Origin: Rhodopseudomonas boonkerdii
GTDB lineage: Bacteria > Pseudomonadota > Alphaproteobacteria > Rhizobiales > Xanthobacteraceae
Length of the DNA: 64,000 bases
Assembly (NCBI RefSeq): GCF_021184025.1
Contig: NZ_CP036537.1
Coordinates: forward strand, 620,001-684,000
Reading direction: 5' to 3'
Shown in pieces: positions 1-10,177 of this stretch. The stretch's first letter is position 1. Each line of letters starts with the position of its first letter. A program made the position numbers and the translations under genes. Below the pieces are notes generated by a model. The model had not been told where the DNA came from. It saw nothing but the letters and a program-made list of their open reading frames with translations, and did no database searches.

Positions 1-2
1 AA

Positions 3-1457
3 GTCGTGGTCGAGCGCGGCGTCACCATCGGCTACTTCAGCCAGGATGTTGGCGAGATGGCCGGCCACAGCGCGGTGGCCGAAGTGATGGAGGGGGCGGG
101 TCCTGTCAGCATCGTCGCGACGGAGCTGAAGGAACTGGAAGCGGCTATGGCCGATCCGGACCAGGCCGACAATATGGATGAGATCATCACCCGTTATGGG
201 GAAGTGCAGGCACGGTTCGAAGAGCTCGATGGTTACGCGCTGGAAGGCCGTGCGCGCGAAGTGCTGGCCGGCCTGTCCTTCTCGCAGGAGATGATGGACG
301 GCGATGTCGGCAAGCTCTCGGGAGGCTGGAAGATGCGCGTAGCGCTGGCGCGCATTCTTCTGATGCGCCCCGACGTGATGTTGCTCGACGAGCCGTCGAA
401 CCATCTCGATCTCGAAAGCCTGATCTGGCTCGAAGGATTTTTGAAGGGTTACGAGGGCGCGCTGCTCATGACCTCGCATGACCGCGAGTTCATGAACCGC
501 ATCGTCACCAAGATCATGGAGATCGATGGCGGCTCGCTGAATTCCTATTCGGGCGACTACGAGTTCTACGAGGCGCAGCGTGCCATGAACGAGAAGCAGC
601 AGCAGGCGCAGTTCGAGCGCCAGCAGGCGATGCTCGCCAAGGAAATCAAGTTCATCGAGCGCTTCAAGGCGCGCGCCTCGCATGCGGCGCAGGTGCAGAG
701 CCGCGTCAAGAAGCTCGACAAGATCGAGCGCGTCGAGCCACCGAAGCGCCGCGAGACCGTGGCCTTCGACTTCCTGCCGGCGCCACGCTCTGGCGAAGAC
801 GTCGTGGCACTGAAGGGCGTGCACAAGGCCTATGGCAGCAAGGTAATCTACGAAGGCCTCGATTTCATGGTCCGTCGCAGGGAGCGCTGGGCCATCATGG
901 GCATCAACGGTGCCGGCAAGTCGACGTTGCTGAAGCTCGTGGCCGGTGCTTCCGAGCCGGATACGGGAAGCGTCACCATCGGCGGCAGCGTGAAAATGGG
1001 CTATTTCGCCCAGCACGCGATGGATCTTCTCGACGGCGAGCGCACCATCTTCCAGAATCTCGAAGACACCTTTCCGCAGGCGGGGCAGGGTACTTTGCGC
1101 GCGCTCGCCGGGTGCTTCGGTTTCTCAGGCGATGACGTCGAGAAGCGTTGCCGCGTGCTCTCAGGCGGCGAGAAGGCGCGTCTGGTGATGGCGAAGATGT
1201 TGTTCGATCCGCCGAATTTTCTGGTGCTCGACGAGCCGACCAACCACTTGGACATGGCCACCAAGGAAATGCTGATCAAGGCACTGGCGGATTTCGAAGG
1301 CACCATGCTGTTCGTCTCGCATGACCGTCACTTCCTGGCCGCGCTGTCGAACCGCGTGCTCGAGCTGACGCCGGAAGGCATCCATCAATATGGCGGTGGC
1401 TACACGGAATATGTCGAGCGCACCGGCCACGAGGCGCCGGGGCTGCAGCATAGCTAA
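3..1457 (+). CDS. ABC-F family ATP-binding protein, 5' end outside window
   Basis: The reading frame is open from the first bases, so the start and the first Walker A lie upstream. What remains (about 484 codons) shows the end of nucleotide-binding domain 1, with signature LSGGWKMR near residue 104 and Walker B with LLDEPSNHLD. A charged Gln-rich linker around residues 195-250 follows, then a complete second domain: Walker A GINGAGKST near 300, signature LSGGEKAR near 385, and VLDEPTNHLD near 410. Two fused ATPase domains without membrane segments are typical of ABC-F proteins, which act on ribosomes (Uup/YheS/EttA type) and are not transporters. The C-terminus has no long coiled coil of the Uup kind, so YheS-like is the closer match, but the subfamily is not certain. 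Confidence 0.9.
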   Translation, partial: VVVERGVTIGYFSQDVGEMAGHSAVAEVMEGAGPVSIVATELKELEAAMADPDQADNMDEIITRYGEVQARFEELDGYALEGRAREVLAGLSFSQEMMDGDVGKLSGGWKMRVALARILLMRPDVMLLDEPSNHLDLESLIWLEGFLKGYEGALLMTSHDREFMNRIVTKIMEIDGGSLNSYSGDYEFYEAQRAMNEKQQQAQFERQQAMLAKEIKFIERFKARASHAAQVQSRVKKLDKIERVEPPKRRETVAFDFLPAPRSGEDVVALKGVHKAYGSKVIYEGLDFMVRRRERWAIMGINGAGKSTLLKLVAGASEPDTGSVTIGGSVKMGYFAQHAMDLLDGERTIFQNLEDTFPQAGQGTLRALAGCFGFSGDDVEKRCRVLSGGEKARLVMAKMLFDPPNFLVLDEPTNHLDMATKEMLIKALADFEGTMLFVSHDRHFLAALSNRVLELTPEGIHQYGGGYTEYVERTGHEAPGLQHS

Positions 1458-1470
1458 AACTCCCAACTTC

Positions 1471-1567
1471 ATGGTGAGGAGCGCGCTCTTGCGCGCGTCT
1501 CGAACCATGAGCTGGCGAAGCTCCGAGTCCGCCGACGCGCGCGTTGCGCGCTCCTCAGGATGAGGTG
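1471..1567. repeat. Interspersed palindromic repeat, family A
   Basis: Fills the gap between the ABC-F and Lrp genes. Two halves face each other: GGTGAGGAGCGCGC...GCGCGCGTCTCGAACCATGA, and further on GCGCGC...GCGCGCTCCTCAGGATGAGG. Similar units occur at 12425-12690, 28361-28471 and 58519-58566. It could fold into long hairpins in RNA and may act as a terminator for the convergent genes on either side. Confidence 0.7.
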
Positions 1568-1592
1568 GGAGATTGTGGTGACGAAGGCAACG

Positions 1593-2069
1593 TCACCCCT
1601 TCAGCGCCGATAGCGACACGCCGCGCTTCACCACGGTCCGCATTGCGAAGCTCGAATGCAGGCGGGAGACGCCCGGCATGCGCGACAGGTGCTGTTTGTG
1701 GATGCGCTCATAATCCTGCATGTCGCGCGCCTGCACATGGACAAGATAATCGTCATTGCCCGACATCAGATAGCAGGACACCACATCCGGACATTGCGCG
1801 ATGGCGCGCTCGAAGGCGGAGAGCGCGTCCTCGCTCTGCTTGTCGAGCGTGATGTGGACATGCACCGTCATCATATAACCGAGCTCGGACGCATCGATCT
1901 CCGCGGCATAGCCGCGAACGATGCCCTTTTTCTCCAGCGCGCCCAGCCGCCGGGTGCAGGCGGTGGGCGACAGGCCGACTTTTTCGGCCAGCGCCATCTG
2001 GCTGATGCGGGCGTCCTGCACGATCTCGCGAAGAATCTTTCGGTCGATGGAATCGAGGTCTGGGGCCAT
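1593..2069 (-). CDS. Lrp/AsnC family transcriptional regulator
   Basis: A 158-residue protein of normal Lrp length. The N-terminal helix-turn-helix (about residues 5-50, with QMALAEKVGLSPTACTRRL) is followed by the AsnC ligand-binding (RAM) domain from about residue 65. I start it at the ATG at 2069 (MAPDLDSIDRKIL), because that is where Lrp homology begins. The longer open frame upstream has no family character. It is divergent from the alanine racemase and D-amino acid dehydrogenase genes, the arrangement of the bkdR/dadR regulators, so it probably responds to alanine or leucine and controls alr-dadA. The target is an inference from position. Confidence 0.9.
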   Translation of the reverse strand: MAPDLDSIDRKILREIVQDARISQMALAEKVGLSPTACTRRLGALEKKGIVRGYAAEIDASELGYMMTVHVHITLDKQSEDALSAFERAIAQCPDVVSCYLMSGNDDYLVHVQARDMQDYERIHKQHLSRMPGVSRLHSSFAMRTVVKRGVSLSALKG

Positions 2070-2220
2070 GGCTCCCCTCAGGGTGCAGGAATTCTCTAAT
2101 GATGGGCCAGAAATCGTCGGAATTCGGCGTCTGTGATCGTAGCAGCGGCCTAAATCGCCGTAAAGCGCCGCTGATGGAGTGAGATATTGATGCCGTTGTC
2201 CTCGAGCGGAGGTGGCGGCC
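2070..2220. promoter_or_regulatory. Divergent control region between Lrp gene and alr
   Basis: About 150 bp separate the two divergent starts and must carry both promoters. A strong Shine-Dalgarno GGAGGT (2208-2213) sits seven bases before the ATG at 2221. I see no clear Lrp box. Lrp sites are too degenerate to call by eye. Confidence 0.5.
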
Positions 2221-3384
2221 ATGTTGGCGCGGGTGGAAGTGAATGACGGTGTTCAGCACGCCAGCGCGGTGCTGACTGTCGATCTGGCGGGGATCGGGCG
2301 CAATTACCGGCTGCTCGCCAGCAAGGTCGGACCGACCGTCGCCTGCGCAGGTGTGGTCAAGGCGGATGCCTACGGGCTTGGCGCCGACCGCGTCGCCCCG
2401 GCGCTGTATCAAGCCGGTTGCCGGTCTTTCTTCGTCGCCCATCTCGATGAAGCGCTCGATCTGCGCCATCATCTGCCGCGTGACGTGACGATCTATGTCC
2501 TCAACGGTCTGCCGCTCGGCGGTGAGGGCGATTGCGCCGCCGCCGGCATCGTGCCGGTGCTGAATTCGCTCGATCAGGCGCAGGCATGGTCGCAACAGGC
2601 GGGTGAATCGGGGCGGCCCCTCGCTGCGGTGGTGCAGGTCGATAGCGGCATGTCGCGACTGGGGATGACCGCGCGGGAAGTCACGGAGTTTGTCGAAGCG
2701 CCGTTGCCCGGGGTCGATGTCACGCTGGTGATGAGCCATCTCGCTTGCGCGGATGAAGCGGAGCATCCGGCCAATGCCTATCAGCGCGAGACGTTTGCGG
2801 CGCTCGCAAGACATTTTCCGGGTGTCCGCCGATCGCTCGCCAATTCCTCCGGCATCTTCCTCGGCAGCAGCTTTCACAACGATCTCGTCCGCTCCGGCGC
2901 CGCGCTGTATGGCATCAATCCATCGCCCGGCCAGGTCAACCCGATGCTGCCGGTGGTCAGGCTCACGGCGCAGGTCGTTCAGGTCCGTGATGTCGAGGCC
3001 GGCGCGCATGTCGGCTATGGTTGGACGATGCAGACGACTCGGCCCACGCGGCTGGCGACACTCGCGATCGGCTATGCCGACGGCTTGCAGCGGGCTTTTG
3101 GCTCGAACGGCGCGGTCTATTTCCGTGGCAAGAGGCTGCCGGTGGCAGGGCGCGTTTCGATGGACTCGCTGATCGTCGATTGCAGCGCGCTGCCCGAGGG
3201 GGCGTTGGCACGCGGTTCGCAAGTGGAGATCATCGGCGGCCATCAGACGATCGACGATCTCGCATCGGCAGCCGGCACCATCGGCTATGAGATGCTGACA
3301 TCGTTGGGGCGCCGCTATGAACGAATCTATGCTGAGGAGGTCGACGCGCGCTGGCGCGGTCGTGCTGGGATGATTGCGATATGA
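2221..3384 (+). CDS. alr: Alanine racemase (catabolic type)
   Basis: PLP-dependent enzyme interconverting L- and D-alanine, 387 residues, the usual length. The PLP lysine lies in [10 protein letters not shown] (K47), and the second catalytic base, tyrosine, in VGYGW (Y266), matching the well-known Lys39/Tyr265 pair. The C-terminal beta domain ends in [16 protein letters not shown]. The ATG at 2221 is chosen over the GTG at 2212 because GGAGGT at 2208-2213 gives it correct spacing. Its stop overlaps the start of dadA in ATGA, so the two are co-translated. Together with DadA it converts L-alanine to D-alanine and then pyruvate. It could also be the only racemase, serving the cell wall. The name dadX would fit equally well. 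Confidence 0.93.
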   Translation: MLARVEVNDGVQHASAVLTVDLAGIGRNYRLLASKVGPTVACAGVVKADAYGLGADRVAPALYQAGCRSFFVAHLDEALDLRHHLPRDVTIYVLNGLPLGGEGDCAAAGIVPVLNSLDQAQAWSQQAGESGRPLAAVVQVDSGMSRLGMTAREVTEFVEAPLPGVDVTLVMSHLACADEAEHPANAYQRETFAALARHFPGVRRSLANSSGIFLGSSFHNDLVRSGAALYGINPSPGQVNPMLPVVRLTAQVVQVRDVEAGAHVGYGWTMQTTRPTRLATLAIGYADGLQRAFGSNGAVYFRGKRLPVAGRVSMDSLIVDCSALPEGALARGSQVEIIGGHQTIDDLASAAGTIGYEMLTSLGRRYERIYAEEVDARWRGRAGMIAI

Positions 3385-4634
3385 AGGTTCTTGTTCTGGG
3401 CGCCGGCGTCATCGGCGTCACCACGTCTTACTATCTCGCCAAGGCCGGCTTCGAGGTGACGGTGATCGACCGTCAGCCCGGCCCCGCGCTGGAGACGAGC
3501 TTCGGCAATGCCGGCGAAGTGTCGCCTGGCTATGCCTCGCCATGGGCCGGGCCGGGTGTGCCCAAAAAAGCGATCGGCTGGATGATGGACAAATACGGTC
3601 CGCTGGTCGTGCGCCCGCAGGCCGATCCGTATCAGTGGCGCTGGATGCTGCAGATGCTGCGCAACTGCACCAGCGAGCGCTACGCGCTCAACAAGTCGCG
3701 CATGGTCGGCATAGCCGAATACAGCCGCGACCAGCTGCGTGCGCTGCGTGCCGAGACCGGCATCGCCTATGACGAGCGCAGCAAGGGCACGCTGCAGCTG
3801 TTCCGCAAGCAGTCGCAGCTCGATGGCGCCGGCAGCGATATCGACATTCTCAAGCAATATGGCGTGCCTTATCAGGTGCTCGACCGCGCCGGTTGCGTGC
3901 AATACGAGCCGGGCCTTGCCGGCGTGCAGCATCTGTTCATCGGCGGGCTTCGCTTGCCCGATGACGAGACCGGCGACTGCCATCTGTTCACGCAGGCACT
4001 CGAGAAGATCGCCGCCGGTCTCGGCGTGAAATTCATCTATGAGACCACGATCAAGTCCGTGGATGTCAGCGGCGGTCGTGTCGCGCAGGTGGCGACGGAC
4101 AAGGGCGTGTTCACCGCGGATCGGTATGTGATGGCGCTGGGCAGTTTCTCGCCGCTGCTGCTGCGTCCGCTCGGCATCGATGCGCCGGTTTATCCGGTGA
4201 AGGGCTATTCGCTCACGGTGCCGATCGCCGATGCGAGTGTCGCACCGGAATCGACGGTCATGGACGAGACCTACAAGGTGGCCATCACCCGTCTCGGCGA
4301 TCGCATTCGCGTCGGCGGCACCGCTGAGGTTGGCAACTATACACCGCGGCCTACCGCGCCGCGCCGTTTGCTGCTCGACAAATCGCTGACGGATCTGTTC
4401 CCGAAGGCAGGCGATCTCGCGCGTTCGACGTTCTGGAGTGGATTGCGGCCGATGACGCCGGATGGTCCGCCGATCGTCGGCCCGACGAAGTTCGACAATC
4501 TTCATCTCAACACCGGCCACGGCACGCTCGGCTGGACCATGGCCTGCGGCACCGCCCGCGTGTTGTCCGACCAGATCGCCGGCAAGGCGCCGGAGCTGGA
4601 TGTGAACGCGCTGGCGATCGCGCGGTATAGCTGA
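3381..4634 (+). CDS. dadA: D-amino acid dehydrogenase small subunit
   Basis: FAD-dependent enzyme that oxidises D-alanine and other D-amino acids to 2-oxo acids, passing electrons to the respiratory chain at the inner membrane. 417 residues, full length. The N-terminal Rossmann motif GAGVIG is at residues 7-12, and [16 protein letters not shown] is the DadA signature near 35-50. The C-terminal FAD contact [15 protein letters not shown] and the [10 protein letters not shown] stretch are intact. It begins inside the last codon of alr (ATGA overlap). The pair forms the alanine-degradation module, with the divergent Lrp gene the likely regulator. Confidence 0.95.
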   Translation: MKVLVLGAGVIGVTTSYYLAKAGFEVTVIDRQPGPALETSFGNAGEVSPGYASPWAGPGVPKKAIGWMMDKYGPLVVRPQADPYQWRWMLQMLRNCTSERYALNKSRMVGIAEYSRDQLRALRAETGIAYDERSKGTLQLFRKQSQLDGAGSDIDILKQYGVPYQVLDRAGCVQYEPGLAGVQHLFIGGLRLPDDETGDCHLFTQALEKIAAGLGVKFIYETTIKSVDVSGGRVAQVATDKGVFTADRYVMALGSFSPLLLRPLGIDAPVYPVKGYSLTVPIADASVAPESTVMDETYKVAITRLGDRIRVGGTAEVGNYTPRPTAPRRLLLDKSLTDLFPKAGDLARSTFWSGLRPMTPDGPPIVGPTKFDNLHLNTGHGTLGWTMACGTARVLSDQIAGKAPELDVNALAIARYS

Positions 4635-4640
4635 AACTTA

Positions 4641-4796
4641 ACCTCTCCCCGCATCTTGCGCGGGGAGAGGTCGCCACGTCTTCGCGGCGGGTGAGGGGCG
4701 TGGTATGCGCTCACCTCATCCTCAGAGCTTGCGGATCGCAAGAGCCACTCACCCCGCCCTCTCTCCGCAAAAGCGGGGCGAGGAGCGAGAGGCCGG
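4641..4796. repeat. Hairpin-forming palindromic repeats after dadA
   Basis: ACCTCTCCCCGC (4641-4652) pairs perfectly with GCGGGGAGAGGT (4660-4671), a 12-bp stem. A second, imperfect palindrome around 4756-4790 (CCCTCTCTCCGC facing GCGGGGCGAGG) lies just after the end of the convergent coxM gene. The core CCTCTCCCC is shared with the elements at 8626-8651 and 54996-55044. It probably terminates both transcripts. Confidence 0.65.
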
Positions 4797-4799
4797 AGT

Positions 4800-5600
4800 T
4801 TATCCCGCGGCTTCCACCGCGCGCTGCGCCATCACCTTGATGAGATTGGCGCGGTAAGCGGCGGAGCCGTGGATGTCGCCCATCAGGCCGTCGGCGGAGA
4901 TCGACACGCCGTCGATCGCGCCGGCCGACCAGTTCGATTTCAGCGCGGCCTCGATGGCCGGCACGCGCATCACGCCGTCTTGCGCCGCGCCGGTCGCCGC
5001 GACACGAACTTCGCCGTTCTTCATCTGCGCGACGAACACGCCGGTCATCGCAAAGCGTGACGCCGGATGGCGCATCTTGGCGTAGCCGGCTTTGGCGGGG
5101 ATCGGGAACGAGACCGCCGTGATGATCTCGTTGTCTTCCAGCGCCGTCGAGAACAGGCCCTGGAAGAAATCCGCGGCAGCGATGTCGCGCTTGTTGGTTT
5201 TTACCGTTGCGTTGAGCGCCAGCACCGCGGCGGGATAGTCCGCGGCCGGATCGTTGTTGGCGAGCGAACCGCCGATGGTGCCGCGATAGCGTACGGCGGG
5301 ATCGCCGAGCACTTCGGTCAGATGCACGATGGCCGGAATCGCCTTCTTGGCGGCAGCGCTCTGGGTGATGTCGTAATAGGTCGTTGCAGCCTTGATGATC
5401 AGCGCGTCGGACGTCGCTTCGATGCCGATCAGGTCCTTGATCCGCGCGATGTCGATGACGTCGGACGGACCGGCGAGGCGCTGCTTCATGACCGGCAGCA
5501 GCGTATGGCCGCCGGCGAGGCATTTGGCTTCGGGGTGTTTCGCCAGCAGCGCTGCAGCTTCATCGACACTGGCGGCGCGGTGATAGGTGGTCTCGTACAT
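4800..5600 (-). CDS. coxM: Molybdenum hydroxylase FAD-binding (medium) subunit
   Basis: FAD-binding subunit of a xanthine oxidase-family molybdenum hydroxylase, 266 residues. The two FAD-contact motifs are present: AGGHTLLP at about 29-36 and TIGGSLANNDP at about 108-118. It carries electrons from the iron-sulfur subunit to the acceptor. It starts at 5600 behind a strong GGGAGG. It is last in a three-gene operon, 12 bp after the large subunit. The cox name follows the CO dehydrogenase family, but the substrate of this enzyme is unknown (see the large subunit). Confidence 0.88.
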   Translation of the reverse strand: MYETTYHRAASVDEAAALLAKHPEAKCLAGGHTLLPVMKQRLAGPSDVIDIARIKDLIGIEATSDALIIKAATTYYDITQSAAAKKAIPAIVHLTEVLGDPAVRYRGTIGGSLANNDPAADYPAAVLALNATVKTNKRDIAAADFFQGLFSTALEDNEIITAVSFPIPAKAGYAKMRHPASRFAMTGVFVAQMKNGEVRVAATGAAQDGVMRVPAIEAALKSNWSAGAIDGVSISADGLMGDIHGSAAYRANLIKVMAQRAVEAAG

Positions 5601-5612
5601 GATCGCCTCCCT

Positions 5613-7967
5613 TTACTCAGCGGCCTGCTGCAGTTGCAGCGCTTCCCATACGCGTCCCGGCGTCGCCGGCATTTCAAGCTTGTTGTGTCCGAGCGCATCG
5701 GTGATCGCATTGATCACCGCGGGCGAGGAGCCGATGGCGCCGGCTTCGCCGCAGCCCTTGATTCCCAGCGGATTGCCCGGGCAGAGCGTGATCGAATGCG
5801 AGATCTTGAACGACGGCACGTCGTCGGCGCGGGGCATGGCGTAGTCCATGAAGGACGCCGTCACCGGCTGGCCGTTGTCGTCATAGACGGCGCTTTCCAG
5901 CATGGCCTGGCCGATGCCTTGGGCGAGACCGCCATGCACCTGGCCTTCCACGATCATCGGATTGATGAGGCGGCCGAAGTCGTCGACGGCGACGAAGTCG
6001 ATGATGTCGGTCTTGCCGGTGCCGGGATCGACTTCGACCTCGCAGATATAGGTGCCGGCGGGGAAGGTGAAGTTGGTGGGATCGTAGAAGGCGCTCTCCT
6101 TCAGGCCGGGCTCCATGCCGTCAGGAAGATTATGTGCGGTATAGGCGGCAAGCGCCACCATCGGCAGGGCGATGGCCTTGTCGGTGCCGGCCACCTTGAA
6201 CTCGCCATTTTCGATGACGATGTCGCCTTCGGAGGCTTCCAGCTGATGCGCGGCGATCTTCTTCGCCTTCGCCTCCATCTTCTCCATGGCTTTCAGGATC
6301 GCGCTCATGCCGACGGCACCGGAGCGCGAGCCATAGGTGCCCATGCCGAATTGCACCTTGTCGGTGTCGCCATGGACGATGGACACCTGATCGATGGAAA
6401 TGCCGAGCCGATCCGCGACGAGCTGCGCGAAGGTCGTCTCATGGCCCTGACCGTGGCTGTGCGAGCCGGTGAGAATCTCGATGGTGCCGACGGGATTGAC
6501 GCGCACCTCCGCGGATTCCCACAGACCGACGCCGGCGCCGAGCGAACCGACGGCTTTCGAGGGCGCGATGCCGCAGGCCTCGATATAGCAGGAGAAGCCG
6601 AGGCCGCGCAGTTTGCCGGCCGCTTTCGCCTTGGCCTTGCGGGCAGGGAAGCCCTTGTAGTCGATCGCTTCCAGCGCCTTGTCGAGTGCGGCGCCGAAAT
6701 CGCCGATGTCATAGGCCATGATGACCGGCGTCTGATGCGGGAACTGGGTGATGAAGTTGGTGCGCCGCAGCTCGGCCGGATCGACCTTGAGCTGCCGCGC
6801 CGATGTCTCCATCAAACGCTCGAGCAGATAGCTTGCTTCCGGCCGTCCGGCGCCGCGATAGGCATCCACGGGCGTGGTGTTGGTGTAGACGCCCATCACC
6901 TCCGCATAGATCTGCGGGATGTTGTACTGGCCCGACAGCAGCGTGGCGTAGAGATAGGTCGGCACCGAGGACGAGAACAGCGACATATAGGCGCCGAAAT
7001 TGGCGTGGGTCTTCACCCGCAGGCCCAAAATCTTGTTGTTTGCGTCGAACGCAATCTCGGCGCGCGAGGTATGGTCGCGGCCATGGGCGTCGGTAAGGAA
7101 GGCTTCGGAGCGGTCGCCGGTCCACTTCACCGGGCGTCCGGTCTTCTTGGAGGCCCACAGCGCCACCATCTCTTCGGGATAGATGAAGATCTTGGAGCCG
7201 AAACCGCCGCCGACATCGGGGGCGACGACGCGGAGTTTGTGCTCCTGTGCGATGTTGTAGAAGGCGGAGAGCACCAGCCGCGCCACATGCGGGTTCTGCG
7301 ATGTGGTGTAGAGGGTGAAGTGTTCCTCGGCCTCGTCGTATTCGGCGATGGCCGCGCGCGGCTCCATCGCATTGGGGACGAGGCGGTTGTTGGTGAGTTC
7401 GAGCGAGACGACGTTCGCTGCTTTTGCAAATGCGTCGTTGGTCGCCTTCTCGTCGCCGATCGACCAGTCATAGACCACGTTGCCCGGCGCTTCCGGATGC
7501 AGTTGCGGGGCGCCCGCGGCGAGCGCTGCCTGCATCGTGGCGACGGCGGGAAGTTCCTCATACTCGACCACGACAGCTTCGGCCGCGTCCTTCGCCTGGT
7601 TCTTGGTCTCGGCGATGACGACGGCCACAGCCTGTCCGACGAAGCGTACGGTGTCCGGCGCCATCGCCGGCCATGCACCCATTTTCATGGGCGAGCCGTC
7701 TTTCGAGGTGATGGCCCAGCCGCAGATGAGATTGCCGATCTTGTCGTCCACCAGCTGTTGTGCGGTGAGCACATCCACGACGCCGGGCATGTTCTTTGCC
7801 GCCGATGCGTCGATGCCCTTCACCCTTGCGTGGGCATGAGGACTGCGGATGAAATGAGCGTAGGTCAGACCTACGAGCTTGATGTCGTCGACATAACGGC
7901 CGCGGCCGGTGATGAATCGCTTGTCTTCCTTGCGCGCAACGCGTGCGCCGATGCCTTCAACGCCCAT
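5613..7967 (-). CDS. coxL: Molybdopterin-binding large subunit, form II CoxL type
   Basis: Catalytic subunit of a molybdenum hydroxylase, 784 residues, full length, holding the Mo-molybdopterin cytosine dinucleotide centre. The active-site loop reads AYRGAGR (residues 369-375). This is the form II signature. True CO dehydrogenases (form I) have AYxCSFR with a copper-binding cysteine, so this enzyme is unlikely to oxidise CO efficiently. Other family marks are GFGSK and GSHSHGQGHETTFAQ, and the molybdenum-ligand glutamate region GCGEAGAIGS near the end. It lies between coxS and coxM. No coxDEF-type maturation genes are nearby. Likely substrates are an aldehyde, a purine or an aromatic heterocycle; the sequence does not decide. 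Confidence 0.9.
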   Translation of the reverse strand: MGVEGIGARVARKEDKRFITGRGRYVDDIKLVGLTYAHFIRSPHAHARVKGIDASAAKNMPGVVDVLTAQQLVDDKIGNLICGWAITSKDGSPMKMGAWPAMAPDTVRFVGQAVAVVIAETKNQAKDAAEAVVVEYEELPAVATMQAALAAGAPQLHPEAPGNVVYDWSIGDEKATNDAFAKAANVVSLELTNNRLVPNAMEPRAAIAEYDEAEEHFTLYTTSQNPHVARLVLSAFYNIAQEHKLRVVAPDVGGGFGSKIFIYPEEMVALWASKKTGRPVKWTGDRSEAFLTDAHGRDHTSRAEIAFDANNKILGLRVKTHANFGAYMSLFSSSVPTYLYATLLSGQYNIPQIYAEVMGVYTNTTPVDAYRGAGRPEASYLLERLMETSARQLKVDPAELRRTNFITQFPHQTPVIMAYDIGDFGAALDKALEAIDYKGFPARKAKAKAAGKLRGLGFSCYIEACGIAPSKAVGSLGAGVGLWESAEVRVNPVGTIEILTGSHSHGQGHETTFAQLVADRLGISIDQVSIVHGDTDKVQFGMGTYGSRSGAVGMSAILKAMEKMEAKAKKIAAHQLEASEGDIVIENGEFKVAGTDKAIALPMVALAAYTAHNLPDGMEPGLKESAFYDPTNFTFPAGTYICEVEVDPGTGKTDIIDFVAVDDFGRLINPMIVEGQVHGGLAQGIGQAMLESAVYDDNGQPVTASFMDYAMPRADDVPSFKISHSITLCPGNPLGIKGCGEAGAIGSSPAVINAITDALGHNKLEMPATPGRVWEALQLQQAAE

Positions 7968-8055
7968 GACATGGGTCTCCCTGCCGGAGTTATTGTTTCT
8001 CCGCGGCTTTCACCAAAGCGCGCGGTTGGCTCAGCTTGATTTCAGTCGCAGCGGC

Positions 8056-8541
<486 letters not shown>

Positions 8542-8625
8542 GTGCAGACCTCCCGATGATTTTTAATTGGTCTAATTAGAAGCGCGGGAAGAAGGGTTTG
8601 CAACTGGGAAATTGGTAGCGGGCTT

Positions 8626-8651
8626 CCCCTCTCCCGCAAGCGGGAGAGGGG
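8626..8651. repeat. Perfect hairpin between coxS and the CoA-transferase genes
   Basis: CCCCTCTCCCGC (8626-8637) and GCGGGAGAGGGG (8640-8651) are exact reverse complements two bases apart. It lies upstream of both divergent genes, so it is not placed as a terminator. It belongs to the CCCCTCTCCC family also found at 4641 and 54996. Confidence 0.7.
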
Positions 8652-8766
8652 ACCCCTCTTGCAAATTTGTGCCTTCAACTTCCTTCCCCGCGATGCTCTA
8701 TTCCGACCGCATCAGGCCGCAAGCCTTTGGCGGCTAAACAAATTCCAGCCTGCGGAGTTTTCTGGA

Positions 8767-9438
8767 GTGATCGACAAGCGTGTAGCCAGCACGGCGGAAG
8801 CCGTGGCTGGTGTGAAAGACGGGGCGACCGTTCTGGTGGCCGGATTCGGTACCGTCGGGATTGCGGATGATCTCTTGGAGGCGCTGCACGATCAGGGCGC
8901 GACCAATCTCACCATCGTCCATAACAATGCCGGCAACGGCGATGTCGGCCTGGCCCGCCTGATCAATTCCGGCCGCGTCAGCAAGGTGATCTGCTCCTAT
9001 CCGCGCTCGGGCGATTACAGCGCGTTCCTGAATGCCTATCGCAACAAGACGCTGGAACTCGAACTGGTGCCGCAGGGCATCATCAGCGAACGCATGCATT
9101 GCCACGCGGCCGGGCTCGGCGGCTTCTTTTCGCCGGTGACGGCGCATACGAAGCTTGCCGAAGGCAAGGAGACCCGCGAGATCGACGGCGTGCTGCATGT
9201 TTTCGAGAAGCCGCTCAAGGGCGATGTGGCACTGTTGCGTGCAAAAAAGGCGGATCGCTGGGGCAACCTCGTCTACAACCAGTCCGCCCGCAATTTTAAT
9301 CCGATCATGGCCATGGCCGCGGATCTCAGCATCGTCCAGGTGGATGAGATGGTCGAACTCGGCAGCATGGACCCGGAAGCGGTGGTGACGCCCAGCATCT
9401 TTATCGATCGCATCGTAGTCGTAGGAGCACAGGCATGA
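8767..9438 (+). CDS. 3-oxoacid CoA-transferase subunit A
   Basis: Alpha subunit of a class I CoA-transferase (PcaI/ScoA family), 223 residues. It contains GFGTVGIADDLL and the CoA-site stretch ELELVPQG, and ends in IFIDRIVV. I start it at the GTG at 8767 (MIDKRVAS), which has CGGAG at 8753-8757 in front and fits the family start; the open frame extends about 36 codons further upstream without family character. With the coupled subunit B it moves CoA from succinyl-CoA to 3-oxoadipate (aromatic degradation) or acetoacetate (ketone body use). The sequence alone does not separate these. No other pca genes are in view. Confidence 0.87.
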   Translation: MIDKRVASTAEAVAGVKDGATVLVAGFGTVGIADDLLEALHDQGATNLTIVHNNAGNGDVGLARLINSGRVSKVICSYPRSGDYSAFLNAYRNKTLELELVPQGIISERMHCHAAGLGGFFSPVTAHTKLAEGKETREIDGVLHVFEKPLKGDVALLRAKKADRWGNLVYNQSARNFNPIMAMAADLSIVQVDEMVELGSMDPEAVVTPSIFIDRIVVVGAQA

Positions 9439-10124
9439 CGACAGCATACAAGCCGCTGAGCCGTGACCAGATGGCCTGGCGCGCCGCGCAGGACCTGCAG
9501 GAAGGCGCCTATGTCAATCTCGGCATCGGCATGCCCACCCGGGCCGCGAGCTATGTGCCGGACGGCCGCGAGGTGATCTTCCACAGCGAGAACGGCATTC
9601 TGGGCCTCGGCCCGAAGCCGGAGCCGGGCATGGAAGACGAAAACCTGATCGACGCCGGCAAAAACTACACGACCCTGATCAAGGGCGGCGTGTTCATGCA
9701 CCACGCCGACGCCTTCCTGATGATCCGCGGCAAGCATCTCGATGTCAGCCTGCTCGGCGCGTTCGAGGTGTCGGAGGAGGGCGACCTCGCCAACTGGACC
9801 ACGGAAGACCCATCCTTTCCGCCCGGTGTCGGCGGTGCGATGGATCTCGCGGTTGGTGCCAAGGAGATCCGGGTGATCATGGATCACACCGACAAGGGCG
9901 GGAAGCCGCGCATCCTCAAGAAGTGCCGCCTGCCGCTGACGGCGCCCGGCTGCGTCAAGCGCATCTATACCAATCTCGCCGTGATCGATGTGACCGAGCA
10001 GGGCCTGTTCGTGCGGGAGATGGTCGAGGGTATGACGATCGAGCAGCTGCAGGAGCTGACCGAGCCGAAGCTGCAGCTCGCCAATGACTGGCAGGCACTC
10101 GCCCCACCGGCGATCGCGGCCTGA
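9435..10124 (+). CDS. 3-oxoacid CoA-transferase subunit B
   Basis: Beta subunit, 229 residues, whose start overlaps the stop of subunit A in ATGA. The catalytic glutamate that forms the CoA thioester lies in the SENG motif (E52, in FHSENGILG). Glycine-rich LGIGMP near residue 31 and GGAMDLAVGAK further on are typical of the family. It forms a heterotetramer with subunit A. Assignment as PcaJ, ScoB or AtoA needs a tree or the substrate. Confidence 0.88.
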   Translation: MTTAYKPLSRDQMAWRAAQDLQEGAYVNLGIGMPTRAASYVPDGREVIFHSENGILGLGPKPEPGMEDENLIDAGKNYTTLIKGGVFMHHADAFLMIRGKHLDVSLLGAFEVSEEGDLANWTTEDPSFPPGVGGAMDLAVGAKEIRVIMDHTDKGGKPRILKKCRLPLTAPGCVKRIYTNLAVIDVTEQGLFVREMVEGMTIEQLQELTEPKLQLANDWQALAPPAIAA

Positions 10125-10154
10125 GTTTTGGACACCGGTGGCAGGGTTTACTAG

Positions 10155-10177
10155 GTCGCCCGGTCAAGCCGGGCGAC
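10155..10177. repeat. Palindromic repeat, family E (short copy)
   Basis: GTCGCCCGG followed by TCAAG and CCGGGCGAC, 30 bp after the CoA-transferase stop. The same core (CGCCCGGTCAAGCCGGGCGA and variants) recurs at 31675, 35259, 56956 and 60906. Likely serves as a terminator or mRNA-stabilising hairpin. Confidence 0.7.

Noticed and set aside
1753..3243. A 496-codon minus-strand frame across the Lrp/alr region
   Set aside because: Overlaps both the Lrp gene and alr out of frame and shows no protein family character.
5613..7967. True CO dehydrogenase
   Set aside because: The copper-binding cysteine loop of form I enzymes is missing.
5067..8039. A 990-codon open frame antisense to the molybdenum hydroxylase operon
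   Set aside because: It is a shadow of codon bias on the opposite strand. The proteins read from the minus strand carry all cofactor motifs, whereas this frame gives a His/Arg/Asp-rich sequence without any family marks.
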